A stretch of 64,000 bases of DNA from Bacteroidales bacterium (GCA_017501525.1 JAFVWT010000004.1:1-64000), one strand, 5' to 3'; shown: positions 50,482 through 59,214, numbered from the stretch's first letter. Translations and numbers: made by a program. The notes: a model not told the origin generated them from the letters alone.

Positions 50482-51276
50482 TTACTTGTTTTGGAATTTA
50501 ACTAACATATCAACTAGGGAGATAGAAGCATCTTCCATTGAAACTACGATAGAGTCAACTTTAGAGATAAGATAGTTATAGAATACTTGAAGAATGATCG
50601 CAGCGATAAGACCACCTACGGTAGTAATAAGAGCCACTTTCATACCTCCTGCTACAAGGGTAGGAGAAATGTCACCGGCAGCTTGGATTTGGTCAAATGC
50701 TTGGATCATACCAATAACGGTACCCATGAAACCGAGCATAGGAGCAATCGCGATGAACAAGGTAATCCAAGAAAGTCCGCTTTCAAGAAGACCCATTTGA
50801 ACAGAACCATAAGAAGTGATGGTTTTTTCTACTGTTTCAATACCTTCATCCATTCTCAAAAGACCTTGATAGAAGATAGAAGCAACAGGACCACGGGTGT
50901 TGCGGCAAACCTCTTTTGCTTTTTCTACACCACCTTCATTAAGAGCTTTTTCAACATTCTTTAATAATTTTTCTGTGTTGGTGCTTGCAAGGTTAAGATA
51001 GATAATTCTCTCGATTGCAATAGCCAAACCCAAAATCAAACAGGCAATAACTGTAGCCATGAAACCAGCGCCACCTTCGATGAATTTAGTTTTAAGAGCT
51101 TGGTGAATAGGAACTTCATTAACGGGAGCCTCTTCTTCTGTAGCAACTTCCGCAGGTGTTTCTACAGCCTCAACAACCTCAGATGTTACTTCAGTAGTAC
51201 CATCTTGTGCAGATGCGTATTGCGCAGAGAGTGTCATAAGACCTGCAACTGCCAAAAACATGAAAATTTTTTTCAT
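50482..51276 (-). CDS. exbB: ExbB/TolQ/MotA-family proton channel protein
   Basis: A 264-residue inner-membrane protein. It begins with a cleavable-looking signal peptide (LMTLSAQYASAQ) and a short acidic periplasmic segment, then three membrane helices. The conserved SWITLFIAIAPMLGFMGTVIGMIQAFDQI and GMKVALITTVGGLIAAIILQVFYN segments are ExbB/TolQ hallmarks. With ExbD it converts the proton motive force to energise TonB receptors such as the one at 20654. First gene of the operon. Confidence 0.93.
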   Translation of the reverse strand: MKKIFMFLAVAGLMTLSAQYASAQDGTTEVTSEVVEAVETPAEVATEEEAPVNEVPIHQALKTKFIEGGAGFMATVIACLILGLAIAIERIIYLNLASTNTEKLLKNVEKALNEGGVEKAKEVCRNTRGPVASIFYQGLLRMDEGIETVEKTITSYGSVQMGLLESGLSWITLFIAIAPMLGFMGTVIGMIQAFDQIQAAGDISPTLVAGGMKVALITTVGGLIAAIILQVFYNYLISKVDSIVVSMEDASISLVDMLVKFQNK

Positions 51277-51382
51277 AAAATTATTGATTAGTTTTTAAAT
51301 AAATTATTAAATAGTTTTTGTTAAAATCTTAATAGTCCTACAAATAAGTGCCAAAAATAGAAATTATTTTTATAAAAAGCCA

Positions 51383-52417
51383 CTATTCAGATATTTCTCC
51401 GCAAAGATTTTTTTCGAGAAACAATCTAACATCCTTATTGTCAGGGTATTGACCTAATAAAAATAATAACTTGGCCATTGCGGCTTCTGTAGTTATGTCG
51501 GACCCTCCTATAACACCTATATCTTTCAGTGACTTACCTGTAGAATATGCTCCCATGTCTACTTTTCCGGCATGGCATTGTGTTACGTTGAGGATGATGA
51601 TACCTTTGTCAATGGCCTCTTTAATACATTCTGTAAACCATTTTCCGGAGGGAGCATTACCGGATCCGAATGTCTCGAGAATCACCGCTCTGATACCCTT
51701 GATTGATAGCATCGATTCCAGAATGTCCTTCCTGAGTCCGGGAGTTATCTTAATAATAAGGGCAGATGGATCCATATTTGTCCTGACCTGCAGTTGCTTG
51801 CCCCATTCCTTAGGGTAGTTGATAAACTGGGTATTGTATTTGATGTGGATTCCTACATCAGCCAATACAGGATAGTTGGCAGAGCGGAATGCTCTGAAGT
51901 TTTCGGCATTGTATTTTGTGGTTCTGTTACCTCTATAGAGATGGCTCTCAAAATAGATGCAGACTTCCGGAACCATAGGATGGCCCTGGGAGTCTTTTGC
52001 CGCCGCAATCTCAATAGATGAGATTAGGTTCTCCTTTCCGTCTGTGCGCAGCATCCCTATTGGCAGCTGGCTGCCTGTAAAGATTATAGGTTTTTCGTTG
52101 TTGCTGAGCATAAAACTGATGGCCGATGCAGAGAATGACATTGTATCTGTTCCGTGTAGGATTACAAAGCCATCATATTTCTCATAGTTTTGTTCCAGTA
52201 GTTCTGCGAGGTGCTTCCAAAAAGGTATATCTACATCAGATGAGTCAATTACAGGATTAAAGGAGTAGGTCTCTATGTTGTATCCGAATTTTCTGAGTTC
52301 GGGCATCTCTTCAAGAATCTGTGAGAAGTCAAAAGGTCTGAGGTCAAATGAAATGGGGTCTTGTTTCATCCCAATTGTCCCCCCTGTATAAATCAAAAGG
52401 ATAGAAGTGTTGTCCAT
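51383..52417 (-). CDS. ansA: Type I (cytoplasmic) L-asparaginase
   Basis: A 344-residue asparaginase that hydrolyses asparagine to aspartate and ammonia. The first catalytic Thr is in ILLIYTGGTIGM (residues 6-17) and the second Thr-Asp in LHGTDTMSFSASAISFML; the Lys is in the later ILNVTQCHAGKVDM region. No signal peptide is visible, so it belongs to the cytoplasmic type. It lies 3 bp after the TatD gene. Confidence 0.93.
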   Translation of the reverse strand: MDNTSILLIYTGGTIGMKQDPISFDLRPFDFSQILEEMPELRKFGYNIETYSFNPVIDSSDVDIPFWKHLAELLEQNYEKYDGFVILHGTDTMSFSASAISFMLSNNEKPIIFTGSQLPIGMLRTDGKENLISSIEIAAAKDSQGHPMVPEVCIYFESHLYRGNRTTKYNAENFRAFRSANYPVLADVGIHIKYNTQFINYPKEWGKQLQVRTNMDPSALIIKITPGLRKDILESMLSIKGIRAVILETFGSGNAPSGKWFTECIKEAIDKGIIILNVTQCHAGKVDMGAYSTGKSLKDIGVIGGSDITTEAAMAKLLFLLGQYPDNKDVRLFLEKNLCGEISE

Positions 52418-52420
52418 AAG

Positions 52421-53194
52421 CTATATCAGATTAAACAGTTTTTTTGCATTTTGGGTGGTTATCTGCTGAACTGATGTGACAGGGCATTTTTTTATCTCTG
52501 CAATTTTTTCAGCTATATAAATAAGGTATGATGGTTCATTTCTTTTGCCACGGTGCGGAGTGGGGGTGAGCCAGGGGGAGTCCGTTTCGAGTAGGATGTC
52601 CTCCAATGGAATATCTGCGAGGGTGGATGCGATGGATGCTTTTTTGTAGGTAATAACCCCTCCGATACCTACTTTATAATCTCCGTATTGCTTTATCCGG
52701 TGGTAAGTCTCTATGCTGCCGGAGAAAGCATGGAATACCCCTGCGGGAAGGGAATTCTCCTTTTTTAGAATCTCCATACATTCGAATAGAATATCATGGG
52801 CATCTCTAATATGTATAATTACAGGAAGTGAGAGTTTGTGTGCAAGCTTCATTTGCCTGATGAATGCTTCTTTCTGTTCATTCAGAAACTCTTTGCTCCA
52901 ATAGCAATCGAGTCCGATTTCCCCTATAGCTATTGGCATTTTGTCAGAAATTCTGTCATTGACCAGCTGCAGTTCCTCTTCCCAGGATTGGTTTACGGAC
53001 GTGGGATGTAGTCCCCACGCAATATGTCCCATAGAACCGAGCAATTGCTTGCATCTGTCCATCCGTTCAAAAACTGAGGAGTCAATACCGGGAAGAATGA
53101 ATTGTTTGACCCCTGCAGCTAATGCTCCGGCGAGGACCTCGTTGAAGTCTTCATCGAAGGCTTCGTCATACAAATGTGTATGAGTATCAATCAT
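52421..53194 (-). CDS. tatD: TatD-family metal-dependent hydrolase
   Basis: A 257-residue TIM-barrel hydrolase. The metal-binding HxH is in IDTHTHLYDEAF, followed by GEIGLDCYW, VIIHIRDAHD, GVFHAFSGS and the final LLETDSPWLTP. Members act as 3'-5' exonucleases or deacylases. The ATG at 53194 overlaps the dprA stop (ATGA), which favours it over the TTG at 53200. Confidence 0.93.
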   Translation of the reverse strand: MIDTHTHLYDEAFDEDFNEVLAGALAAGVKQFILPGIDSSVFERMDRCKQLLGSMGHIAWGLHPTSVNQSWEEELQLVNDRISDKMPIAIGEIGLDCYWSKEFLNEQKEAFIRQMKLAHKLSLPVIIHIRDAHDILFECMEILKKENSLPAGVFHAFSGSIETYHRIKQYGDYKVGIGGVITYKKASIASTLADIPLEDILLETDSPWLTPTPHRGKRNEPSYLIYIAEKIAEIKKCPVTSVQQITTQNAKKLFNLI

Positions 53195-54309
53195 AAGCAA
53201 ATATGGTAGTAGCCGTAAATATCAATTTCAATGATTTGTTCCATCTCCAATTCGGTTACAGCCGATAGTATTTTGGAAGGTTCCTCATTGCATCTGTCAA
53301 TCAATGAGGGAAGGTCAAGGTACAAATCAGCCGTTAAAGTTAATATAATATTTCGTTTTATACCATCATATTGGCTCAATAAATTCTCAATTTTTGACTT
53401 TTTCCCTTTCCCGGTTATTTTAACATTCCATCCCAAATCCTGACAAATCTCTTCGGAGCAGGTTATGAGTTTTGCTATATTATGGCCTATGAGGGTGTTA
53501 CATCCCTGAGAAGAAATGTCATCTGCTCTGCCTGGAACAGCATAAACTTCTCTGCTGTAGGAGTTGGCAATGCTTGCAGTGACCATCCCTCCCCCTTGAA
53601 TCCTCGATTCGATAAGCAAAGTTGCCTCACAGAGCCCTGCAATTATTCTGTTTCTCTGGAGGAAGTGATGAGGTTTGGTCAATGTCCCTCTATTGTACTC
53701 CGAGACCAATAGTCCGGATTGTTCAATCCTTTTGCTGTAGTTGTAATGCGATTGGGGGTAGATATGCTCAAGTGAGGTTCCTAAAACGGCAATTGTGTCG
53801 CATCCGTATTCTAAGGCACACTTATGTGCGCAAATATCTATTCCGTATGCCAATCCGCTGACAATTATTGGCTTGGGACTGAGATGGGATAGACCTCTGA
53901 TTATCTCTGAACAAATGTTGAGTCCATATGGAGTGGGCTTTCGGGTTCCAACCACTGCTATCATTCTTTGGCTCTGAAGAATCTCTTTTCCTCTTGAAAA
54001 GAGGAGAAGAGGTGCATCCGGACACTCTTTTAATCGCTTGGGATATGTGCTATCGTTGTAGTAAGTCATTGTTATCCCGTTTGCCAGATTCCATTCAACT
54101 TCTGCTGCGCACTCCTGAAGCATCTTTTTGTTGTTTAATGCAGAAATATATTTCTCGTTGTTGCCGAATACTTCCCTCATTTTACTTTCAGAACAGTTGA
54201 AAATCTGACTTGGATAGTCAAACTGCTCTGCGATTCTCACTCCCGCTCTCCCTTTTCCGCACAGCACTCTGTTAAGTGCGCAGGCGTATGTCAATTCGTT
54301 GAACTCCAT
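53191..54309 (-). CDS. dprA: DNA-processing protein DprA (Smf)
   Basis: A 372-residue protein that loads RecA onto single-stranded DNA during natural transformation. The extended Rossmann fold is visible: VVGTRKPTPYGL, VSGLAYGIDICAHKCAL, AVLGTSLEHIYP, RNRIIAGLCEATLLIES, GGGMVTASIANSYSREVYAVPG. A C-terminal winged-helix (DML1-like) region follows. An N-terminal SAM-like helical part precedes it. A perfect -7 box lies 5 bp before the ATG. Confidence 0.93.
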   Translation of the reverse strand: MEFNELTYACALNRVLCGKGRAGVRIAEQFDYPSQIFNCSESKMREVFGNNEKYISALNNKKMLQECAAEVEWNLANGITMTYYNDSTYPKRLKECPDAPLLLFSRGKEILQSQRMIAVVGTRKPTPYGLNICSEIIRGLSHLSPKPIIVSGLAYGIDICAHKCALEYGCDTIAVLGTSLEHIYPQSHYNYSKRIEQSGLLVSEYNRGTLTKPHHFLQRNRIIAGLCEATLLIESRIQGGGMVTASIANSYSREVYAVPGRADDISSQGCNTLIGHNIAKLITCSEEICQDLGWNVKITGKGKKSKIENLLSQYDGIKRNIILTLTADLYLDLPSLIDRCNEEPSKILSAVTELEMEQIIEIDIYGYYHICL

Positions 54310-54314
54310 ACTTA

Positions 54315-54322
54315 CAAAAGTA
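54315..54322 (-). promoter_or_regulatory. -7 box directly upstream of dprA
   Basis: The minus strand reads TACTTTTG, a perfect box 5 bp before the start codon, another near-leaderless configuration. Confidence 0.45.
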
Positions 54323-54354
54323 GTTTTCCTCTCTTGAGAACATGATAAAATAAA

Positions 54355-54380
54355 AAAACGGAGCTAAAAATCTCCGTTTT
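54355..54380 (-). terminator. Terminator of the sigma/anti-sigma gene pair
   Basis: A 9-bp stem AAAACGGAG (54355-54363) pairs with CTCCGTTTT (54372-54380), and the minus strand continues with TTTTATTTTATC. It lies 72 bp beyond the anti-sigma gene. Confidence 0.8.
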
Positions 54381-54452
54381 AAAAATTTTGAGAAAAAATG
54401 AATTTCCAAATAATTCTCTGAATATCTTGTTTCTGAATGACTGAAATTCAGA

Positions 54453-54890
54453 TTAGTTCTTTTTTAATTCGTAGTGGTACTCCTCTTTATATAATATTTT
54501 TCTATTGGCTACGGTATCTTTATGGCTAAGAGAATCAACGGAGAAGACCGGATTTTCGAGTACCCGTTCCTGTGGAGAAAGAGGGGTCAGCACTTTGTCA
54601 GCGCCATTATTGACAGAGGTGTAGACGAAAAATGAAATTCCTGCCAGCACAATAAGGGATGCAGCCACTTTGAAATAGACAGCTGTGCCACGGCTCTTAT
54701 TTTTTACAGCAACATTCTCTTCATCCTTGAAGAATCCGTTGTGCAGAGCTCTAAGATTCTTGAGTTTTTTGCGGCATTCAGGACATTGGCTCAGGTGCTC
54801 CTGAATGTTGTTTTCTTCTTCGGTAGTCAGTCTGTTTGAGATATATAAGCCAAGACGTTCTATATCTATGTGTGTATGTTCAGATTTCAT
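54453..54890 (-). CDS. Putative anti-sigma factor (zinc-finger HC2 type, membrane-anchored)
   Basis: A 145-residue protein. The N-terminal zinc-binding motif is His32-x3-Cys36-x2-Cys39 (EHLSQCPECRKKL), as in ZAS anti-sigma factors, followed by a basic stretch and one transmembrane helix (about residues 70-92, VAASLIVLAGISFFVYTSV). About 50 periplasmic residues remain. Its ATG overlaps the stop of the sigma-like gene by 4 bp, a typical sigma/anti-sigma arrangement. The inducing signal is unknown. Confidence 0.75.
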   Translation of the reverse strand: MKSEHTHIDIERLGLYISNRLTTEEENNIQEHLSQCPECRKKLKNLRALHNGFFKDEENVAVKNKSRGTAVYFKVAASLIVLAGISFFVYTSVNNGADKVLTPLSPQERVLENPVFSVDSLSHKDTVANRKILYKEEYHYELKKN

Positions 54891-56056
54891 AATTTCTCCT
54901 TTAATAGTTTGTAGTACCTTTTAAGTAAGGTCTCCTTTACTCTTTTTATTTCTTGGCGTACTTGAGCAGTGCGTCTGATCAAATCAAGCCCTTTTTGTTC
55001 TCCATAATATCTGGTGACAATCTGTTCGTATGGGAGTTCATCTATGTAGTGGAGAAATAATTTCTCGATTTTATCCTCCAATCCTCTTATAAGCTCTTTG
55101 TGTAAGGGGTGTTCCTTATTGTAGAGGATCACTATGAAGTATCCTCTGACAGAACTCTCATCACTGATGTCAATATAATTGGAAAATCTGAAAGAATGTG
55201 ACGGAAAATTTTTAATTGTTGTTATCGGATTGTCAAAGAAATTCTCAATTTTACTATCCTCTATTTTATATTCCAACGAATCAATCGGAAGGGGTTCATT
55301 CTTTCTCTTTCTGAACTTCTCTTTGTTTTTGTTCTTGATGATACCCACTGCGTATGAAATTATGGCTTTGGCAGTTAGAGGTTTGGACATGATTCCTGTC
55401 GTGACCGCTTTGTTTATTGTCAGGCATGTGTCACTCCACAAGTCGTGAGTGTTGTTGTCGGCGGTGGTTTTGGACATCTGATAGCAAATGGCGTTGCAGA
55501 TACCTCTGAGTTTTATGTAAAATTTTTCCCATATAAAGGGGTCGTTTTGTTCCATTTGACTGATTATAGCCTCTTGGCTTATTGGAAAATGTCTGGAAAT
55601 GACCTCTTTGCACCATTGCTCCAATTCAGTTGGGTGGCCAAATGTGATAAAGGGATTCATTTCCAATGTATAAATTTCCTCAAAGTGTTTCTTTGATAGT
55701 CCATACGAAACAGAGTCATTCTCAGCAGAGAGGTATTTGTCGCTATCGGTCAGCTCATTCATTTTCTTTGTATGTGCAAGATGGACTTTCATCAATGAAA
55801 AAATCATGTTTTCAAAACGGATATCGTTGATGTGTTCCCTGCAGAATTTGCTGAATCCTTTCTCTCTGTAGTAGTTTCTAATAACGTCTGTTTTCCGTAG
55901 GCTCAATGGTGTATGCCCTTTTTCTGCCAATTGTGACATCAGCGATTGTGCATCGTTAATGAGTCTTTGAGGATCAGTGAATCCCATTCTGTCCAGATGG
56001 TACCTTTCACACTCCTTTGTTAAAATCTCAATGATAATCTGATCTGTTCTCTTCAT
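54887..56056 (-). CDS. Divergent sigma-factor-like protein
   Basis: A 389-residue protein, much longer than the ECF sigma factors (about 180) that usually pair with zinc-finger anti-sigma factors. The N-terminal 170 residues form a helical region I cannot assign. A sigma region 2-like helix set follows (PFIWEKFYIKLRGICNAICYQ, then DLWSDTCLTINKAV). A region 4-like helix-turn-helix is at the end (LPYEQIVTRYYG, then RRTAQVRQEIKRVKETLLKRY). The frame extends to a TTG at 56080; the ATG at 56056 is used. Downstream gene overlap with the anti-sigma gene supports a transcription role. Assignment as a sigma factor is moderate. Confidence 0.6.
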   Translation of the reverse strand: MKRTDQIIIEILTKECERYHLDRMGFTDPQRLINDAQSLMSQLAEKGHTPLSLRKTDVIRNYYREKGFSKFCREHINDIRFENMIFSLMKVHLAHTKKMNELTDSDKYLSAENDSVSYGLSKKHFEEIYTLEMNPFITFGHPTELEQWCKEVISRHFPISQEAIISQMEQNDPFIWEKFYIKLRGICNAICYQMSKTTADNNTHDLWSDTCLTINKAVTTGIMSKPLTAKAIISYAVGIIKNKNKEKFRKRKNEPLPIDSLEYKIEDSKIENFFDNPITTIKNFPSHSFRFSNYIDISDESSVRGYFIVILYNKEHPLHKELIRGLEDKIEKLFLHYIDELPYEQIVTRYYGEQKGLDLIRRTAQVRQEIKRVKETLLKRYYKLLKEKL

Positions 56057-56090
56057 ATTTTTGTCTGACCTTCTGTTCAAATGGAAGAAC

Positions 56091-57137
56091 TTATTGGATT
56101 CCTCTCACCTTCTTCTCCCAATTCCATGCTGACAGGAGTATATCTTCAATTGGGGTTTGTGCGCTCCAGCCAAGCACTTCATTAGCTTTGGAGGGATCGG
56201 CCCAAACCTTTACAACATCACCGGGCCTTCTCTGTGCAAAGGAGTAGGGTAATGTTACGGCAGTAGTCTTTATGAAGTTCTGTACCAATTCCAAAACGGA
56301 GAGTCCTTTTCCTGTTCCGATGTTGAAAATCTCAAATTTGTCAGCGCTATTGTTTTCGTCAATCAAACGTTCTACAGCTGCTATATGTGCCTTTGCCAAG
56401 TCGCAGACATAGATATAATCTCTTATGCAGGTTCCGTCAGGGGTGTCGTAGTCATTTCCCCATATCTTCAATTCCTGTCTCACTCCTGCAGCTGTTTGAG
56501 TGATAAATGGTACAAGGTTTTGGGGAACCCCGGAGGGCATCTCTCCAATCAATGCGGAGGGGTGTGCACCTATCGGGTTAAAATATCTGAGTGCAATAGC
56601 TTTTAGCCAGGGGTAGGCCTTTGTTGAGTCTTTTAGTATATCCTCACACATTTGTTTTGTTCTGCCGTAAGGAGATGTAGCCTCTTTTACAGGGGCACTT
56701 TCGCTGATTGGCAGATTTTCAGGATCAGGTTCGCCATAAACGGTGCAGGATGAGGAAAATACAATTGCTCCTTTACCGCATTTGCTGTATGAGAGTTCAA
56801 TCAGGTTGATCAGAGACTGGAGATTGTTTCTGAAGTAATCTATCGGTTTGGAAACACTTTCTCCTACAGCTTTATAGGCCGCGAAATGGATTGCAGCAAT
56901 GATGTCGGGATATTGATCAAATACTCTTTCGAAATCTTCCTTGTTGCTGCAGTCAAGGCAAATGAATGGTATCGTTTTGTGAACAATTTTTTCAATTGAA
57001 TCCAATACGGATGGTGAGGAGTTGTGGAAATTGTCCACTCCCACAACGTCATATCCGGCATTTATAAGTTCCACTATTGTATGGGAACCGATATAACCTG
57101 TCGCGCCGGTCACAAGAACTCTTCCCTTATTTTTCAT
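56091..57137 (-). CDS. galE: UDP-glucose 4-epimerase
   Basis: A 348-residue short-chain dehydrogenase-type epimerase that interconverts UDP-glucose and UDP-galactose. NAD-binding GATGYIGSHT is at residues 11-20; the catalytic Ser-Ser-Cys-Thr and Tyr-Lys are in FSSSCTVYG and PYGRTKQMCE. The GalE-specific ALRYFNPIGAHPSALIGE and RRPGDVVKVWADPSKA are present. The length is normal. It is 34 bp upstream of the sigma-like gene, same strand. Upstream lies the repeat cluster at 57170-57860. Confidence 0.96.
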   Translation of the reverse strand: MKNKGRVLVTGATGYIGSHTIVELINAGYDVVGVDNFHNSSPSVLDSIEKIVHKTIPFICLDCSNKEDFERVFDQYPDIIAAIHFAAYKAVGESVSKPIDYFRNNLQSLINLIELSYSKCGKGAIVFSSSCTVYGEPDPENLPISESAPVKEATSPYGRTKQMCEDILKDSTKAYPWLKAIALRYFNPIGAHPSALIGEMPSGVPQNLVPFITQTAAGVRQELKIWGNDYDTPDGTCIRDYIYVCDLAKAHIAAVERLIDENNSADKFEIFNIGTGKGLSVLELVQNFIKTTAVTLPYSFAQRRPGDVVKVWADPSKANEVLGWSAQTPIEDILLSAWNWEKKVRGIQ

Positions 57138-57169
57138 TTTTTAAAAATTTGGGGTAAATATACATAACA

Positions 57170-57522
57170 AGCGAGTGAAAAGCAAAGCACCAGCATTGAT
57201 TTTTGCAACGAGCGCATAGAAGCGCAGGAGCGCAGCGACTAAAGCCCCTTCAAAGGGGGCCCGGGTTGTAAAAAAGAAGGAAGCGGCCAAGCCGCAATCC
57301 TTCGAAAATCCCAACACAACCACCCTCAGTCTCAACCACCACATCCAGGGTAAAACCACACTCTACCACTAACCAGATACCCAAAGGAACATTGATCGTC
57401 ATAGGTTTGGTTTTTATGATTAAGAGATTCCTTAGGCCCACGGGATCCCTTAGGTCCTCGAGATCCCCGAGATCCCCGATCAGGTCGGGGATGACTTCGT
57501 CAGGTCGGGGATGACATCGTCA
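57170..57522 (+). repeat. Intergenic repeat unit, copy 1
   Basis: A unit of about 350 bp: AGGAGCGCAGCGACTAAAG, a C/G-rich hairpin around CCCCTTCAAAGGGGGC, GAAGGAAGCGGCC, ACCAGATACCCAAAGGAACA, then short repeats of GGTCGGGGATGAC. Copy 2 repeats the same order of blocks directly behind it, and a fragment is found at 494-530. On the minus strand both units hold an open frame with NVPLGIWLV, but no initiation signal or protein family supports a gene. Confidence 0.75.
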
Positions 57523-57540
57523 CATTTAGCGACCATTTAT

Positions 57541-57860
57541 AGACAAACCCAAAAGCAAAACACAAGAGCGTAGGAGCGCAGCGACTAATGCCCCCTTAAA
57601 AAGGGGGTATGGGGGTTGTAAAAGAGAAGGAAGCGGCAATATAGCCGCGACCCTTCGAAAAGCCAAACACCACCACCCTCCATTCCAACCACTGCCTCCA
57701 AGGTAGAACCACCCCCCTCCCACCAACCAGATACCCAAAGGAACATTAACCTCCTTTGCCTTGATTTTTATGTTCCCGAGGTCCCCGAGATCCCCGATCA
57801 AGTCGGGGATGACTTCGTTAGGTCGGGGATGACTTCGTCAGGTCTGTGGATGACTTCTTT
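57541..57860 (+). repeat. Intergenic repeat unit, copy 2
   Basis: AGGAGCGCAGCGACTAATGC, hairpin CCCCCTTAAAAAGGGGG, GAAGGAAGCGGCAATATAG, ACCAGATACCCAAAGGAACA, and GGTCGGGGATGAC units. It differs from copy 1 by substitutions and small indels. Confidence 0.75.
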
Positions 57861-57867
57861 TTATATC

Positions 57868-57973
57868 ATGCTATGTGATTGAAATAAAGAGGATAAGATT
57901 TCAAACAATAGGGCTGGGAATGCAAAAGTTTTGGAATTTGACCCTTAAAACGTGGATTTTATAGAAGTTTCCT
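57868..57973 (+). repeat. Composite dispersed repeat R2, copy c
   Basis: GCTATGTGATTGAAATAAAG, then TGCAAAAGTTTTGGAATTTG, and the end AAAACGTGGATTTTATAGAA. It aligns with 42379-42250 (minus). It ends 2 bp before the -7 box of rpiB. Confidence 0.65.
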
Positions 57974-57974
57974 A

Positions 57975-57982
57975 TAATTTTG
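57975..57982 (+). promoter_or_regulatory. -7 promoter box of the rpiB-truB transcript
   Basis: TAATTTTG is a perfect TAnnTTTG box 25 bp before the rpiB ATG. No TTTG is seen at -33 within the R2 copy that precedes it. Confidence 0.5.
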
Positions 57983-58007
57983 CCCTGAAATTAAATCTCT
58001 TGAAAAT

Positions 58008-58436
58008 ATGATAGGAATAGCATGTGACCACGCAGGTTACCTTATGAAAGAAGAATTGAAAGTGTTTCTCAGTGAAAAAGGTTACCAGATTAAGGATTTT
58101 GGCACCAATTCAGAAGAAAGTATGGATTATCCCGATGTAGCTCATCCGTTGGCAGAAAGCGTCGAAAGCGGTGAATGTGAATTTGGAATTGCTCTTTGCG
58201 GTTCAGGAAATGGTATCAGCATGACATTGAACAAGCATCAGCAAATCAGAGCAGCATTGTGCTGGAATACTGAGCTGGCCTCTTTGGCAAAGCAGCATAA
58301 CAATGCAAATATCCTCTCATTGCCTGCACGATTCATATCACTTGACCAGGCAAAGAATATAGTTTGTGCATATATTGAGGCATCTTTTGAGGGTGGCAGG
58401 CACCTTAGAAGGGTAGAAAAAATAGCTTGCAAATAG
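58008..58436 (+). CDS. rpiB: Ribose 5-phosphate isomerase B
   Basis: A 142-residue isomerase that interconverts ribose 5-phosphate and ribulose 5-phosphate in the pentose phosphate pathway. The start IGIACDHAGY, the catalytic Cys in ALCGSGNGISMTLNKH (about residue 66), and the later NIVCAYIEASFEGGRHLRRVEKI match the RpiB/LacAB family. The length is normal. Five bp separate it from truB. Confidence 0.95.
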   Translation: MIGIACDHAGYLMKEELKVFLSEKGYQIKDFGTNSEESMDYPDVAHPLAESVESGECEFGIALCGSGNGISMTLNKHQQIRAALCWNTELASLAKQHNNANILSLPARFISLDQAKNIVCAYIEASFEGGRHLRRVEKIACK

Positions 58437-58441
58437 ATATA

Positions 58442-59191
58442 ATGGGGAATTTCAGTGTTGTAGGCAAAGATAATTTTGCTTCTTTTGATCCCCGGCCCTC
58501 GGAACATCCTCAGGGCTATGTTATAGTTTTGGACAAACCATACGAATGGACTTCTGCAGATGCAGTGCGCAAGATTAAGTTCGCCCTTCAAAGGAAGTAT
58601 AAATTAAAGAATCTTAAGGTCGGGCATGCGGGTACTCTGGATCCGTTGGCTACAGGATTGCTTGCTGTGTGTGTGGGAAAGGCAACCAAGTCGTCGGAGG
58701 CGTTGCAACAACAGCCGAAATCGTATCTGGCACAGGTTACTTTTGGTGCGACAACTCCATCTTTTGATAAAGAAAAGGAGATAGATGCAACCTATCCTTT
58801 TGAGCATATCACAAAGGAAAAGATCGAGGATGTAATGAAGAAATTTATTGGTGTGCAGGATCAGTTGCCTCCGATCTATTCTGCAAAATATATAGATGGT
58901 ATCAGGGCATATGAGAAAGCTCGTTTGGGTGAAGATGTTGAGCTGAAAAGTTCCAGAATTGAGATTTATTCAATGGAATTGATAGATTATACCGCTCCGA
59001 CTCTCACTCTTTCAGTCCGTTGCAGTAAAGGAACATATATAAGAGCTATAGCAAGGGATCTTGGTGTAGCTCTGGAGAGTGGGGCATATCTGACCGGTTT
59101 GCAACGCACATCTTCCGGCTCTTTCTCAATAGAGAATGCTTTAAGTATGAAAGAAGTTTCAGAATTGTTTAGCAGGGATGAAACTTTTTAA
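58442..59191 (+). CDS. truB: tRNA pseudouridine(55) synthase
   Basis: A 249-residue enzyme that makes pseudouridine 55 in the T loop of tRNAs. The catalytic Asp is in [15 protein letters not shown]; the family motifs [35 protein letters not shown] and [15 protein letters not shown] are present. It lacks the C-terminal PUA domain of longer forms. The ATG at 58442 is preferred to the TTG at 58427, which would overlap rpiB. Confidence 0.95.
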   Translation: MGNFSVVGKDNFASFDPRPSEHPQGYVIVLDKPYEWTSADAVRKIKFALQRKYKLKNLKVGHAGTLDPLATGLLAVCVGKATKSSEALQQQPKSYLAQVTFGATTPSFDKEKEIDATYPFEHITKEKIEDVMKKFIGVQDQLPPIYSAKYIDGIRAYEKARLGEDVELKSSRIEIYSMELIDYTAPTLTLSVRCSKGTYIRAIARDLGVALESGAYLTGLQRTSSGSFSIENALSMKEVSELFSRDETF

Positions 59192-59214
59192 AAGACTGTT
59201 CGTATAATTTTTGT

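Noticed and set aside
57141-57801. Minus-strand frames containing NVPLGIWLV and GALVAALLR
   Set aside because: They arise from the repeated DNA unit; no ribosome-binding site or known family supports translation, though a coding test on all copies is suggested.
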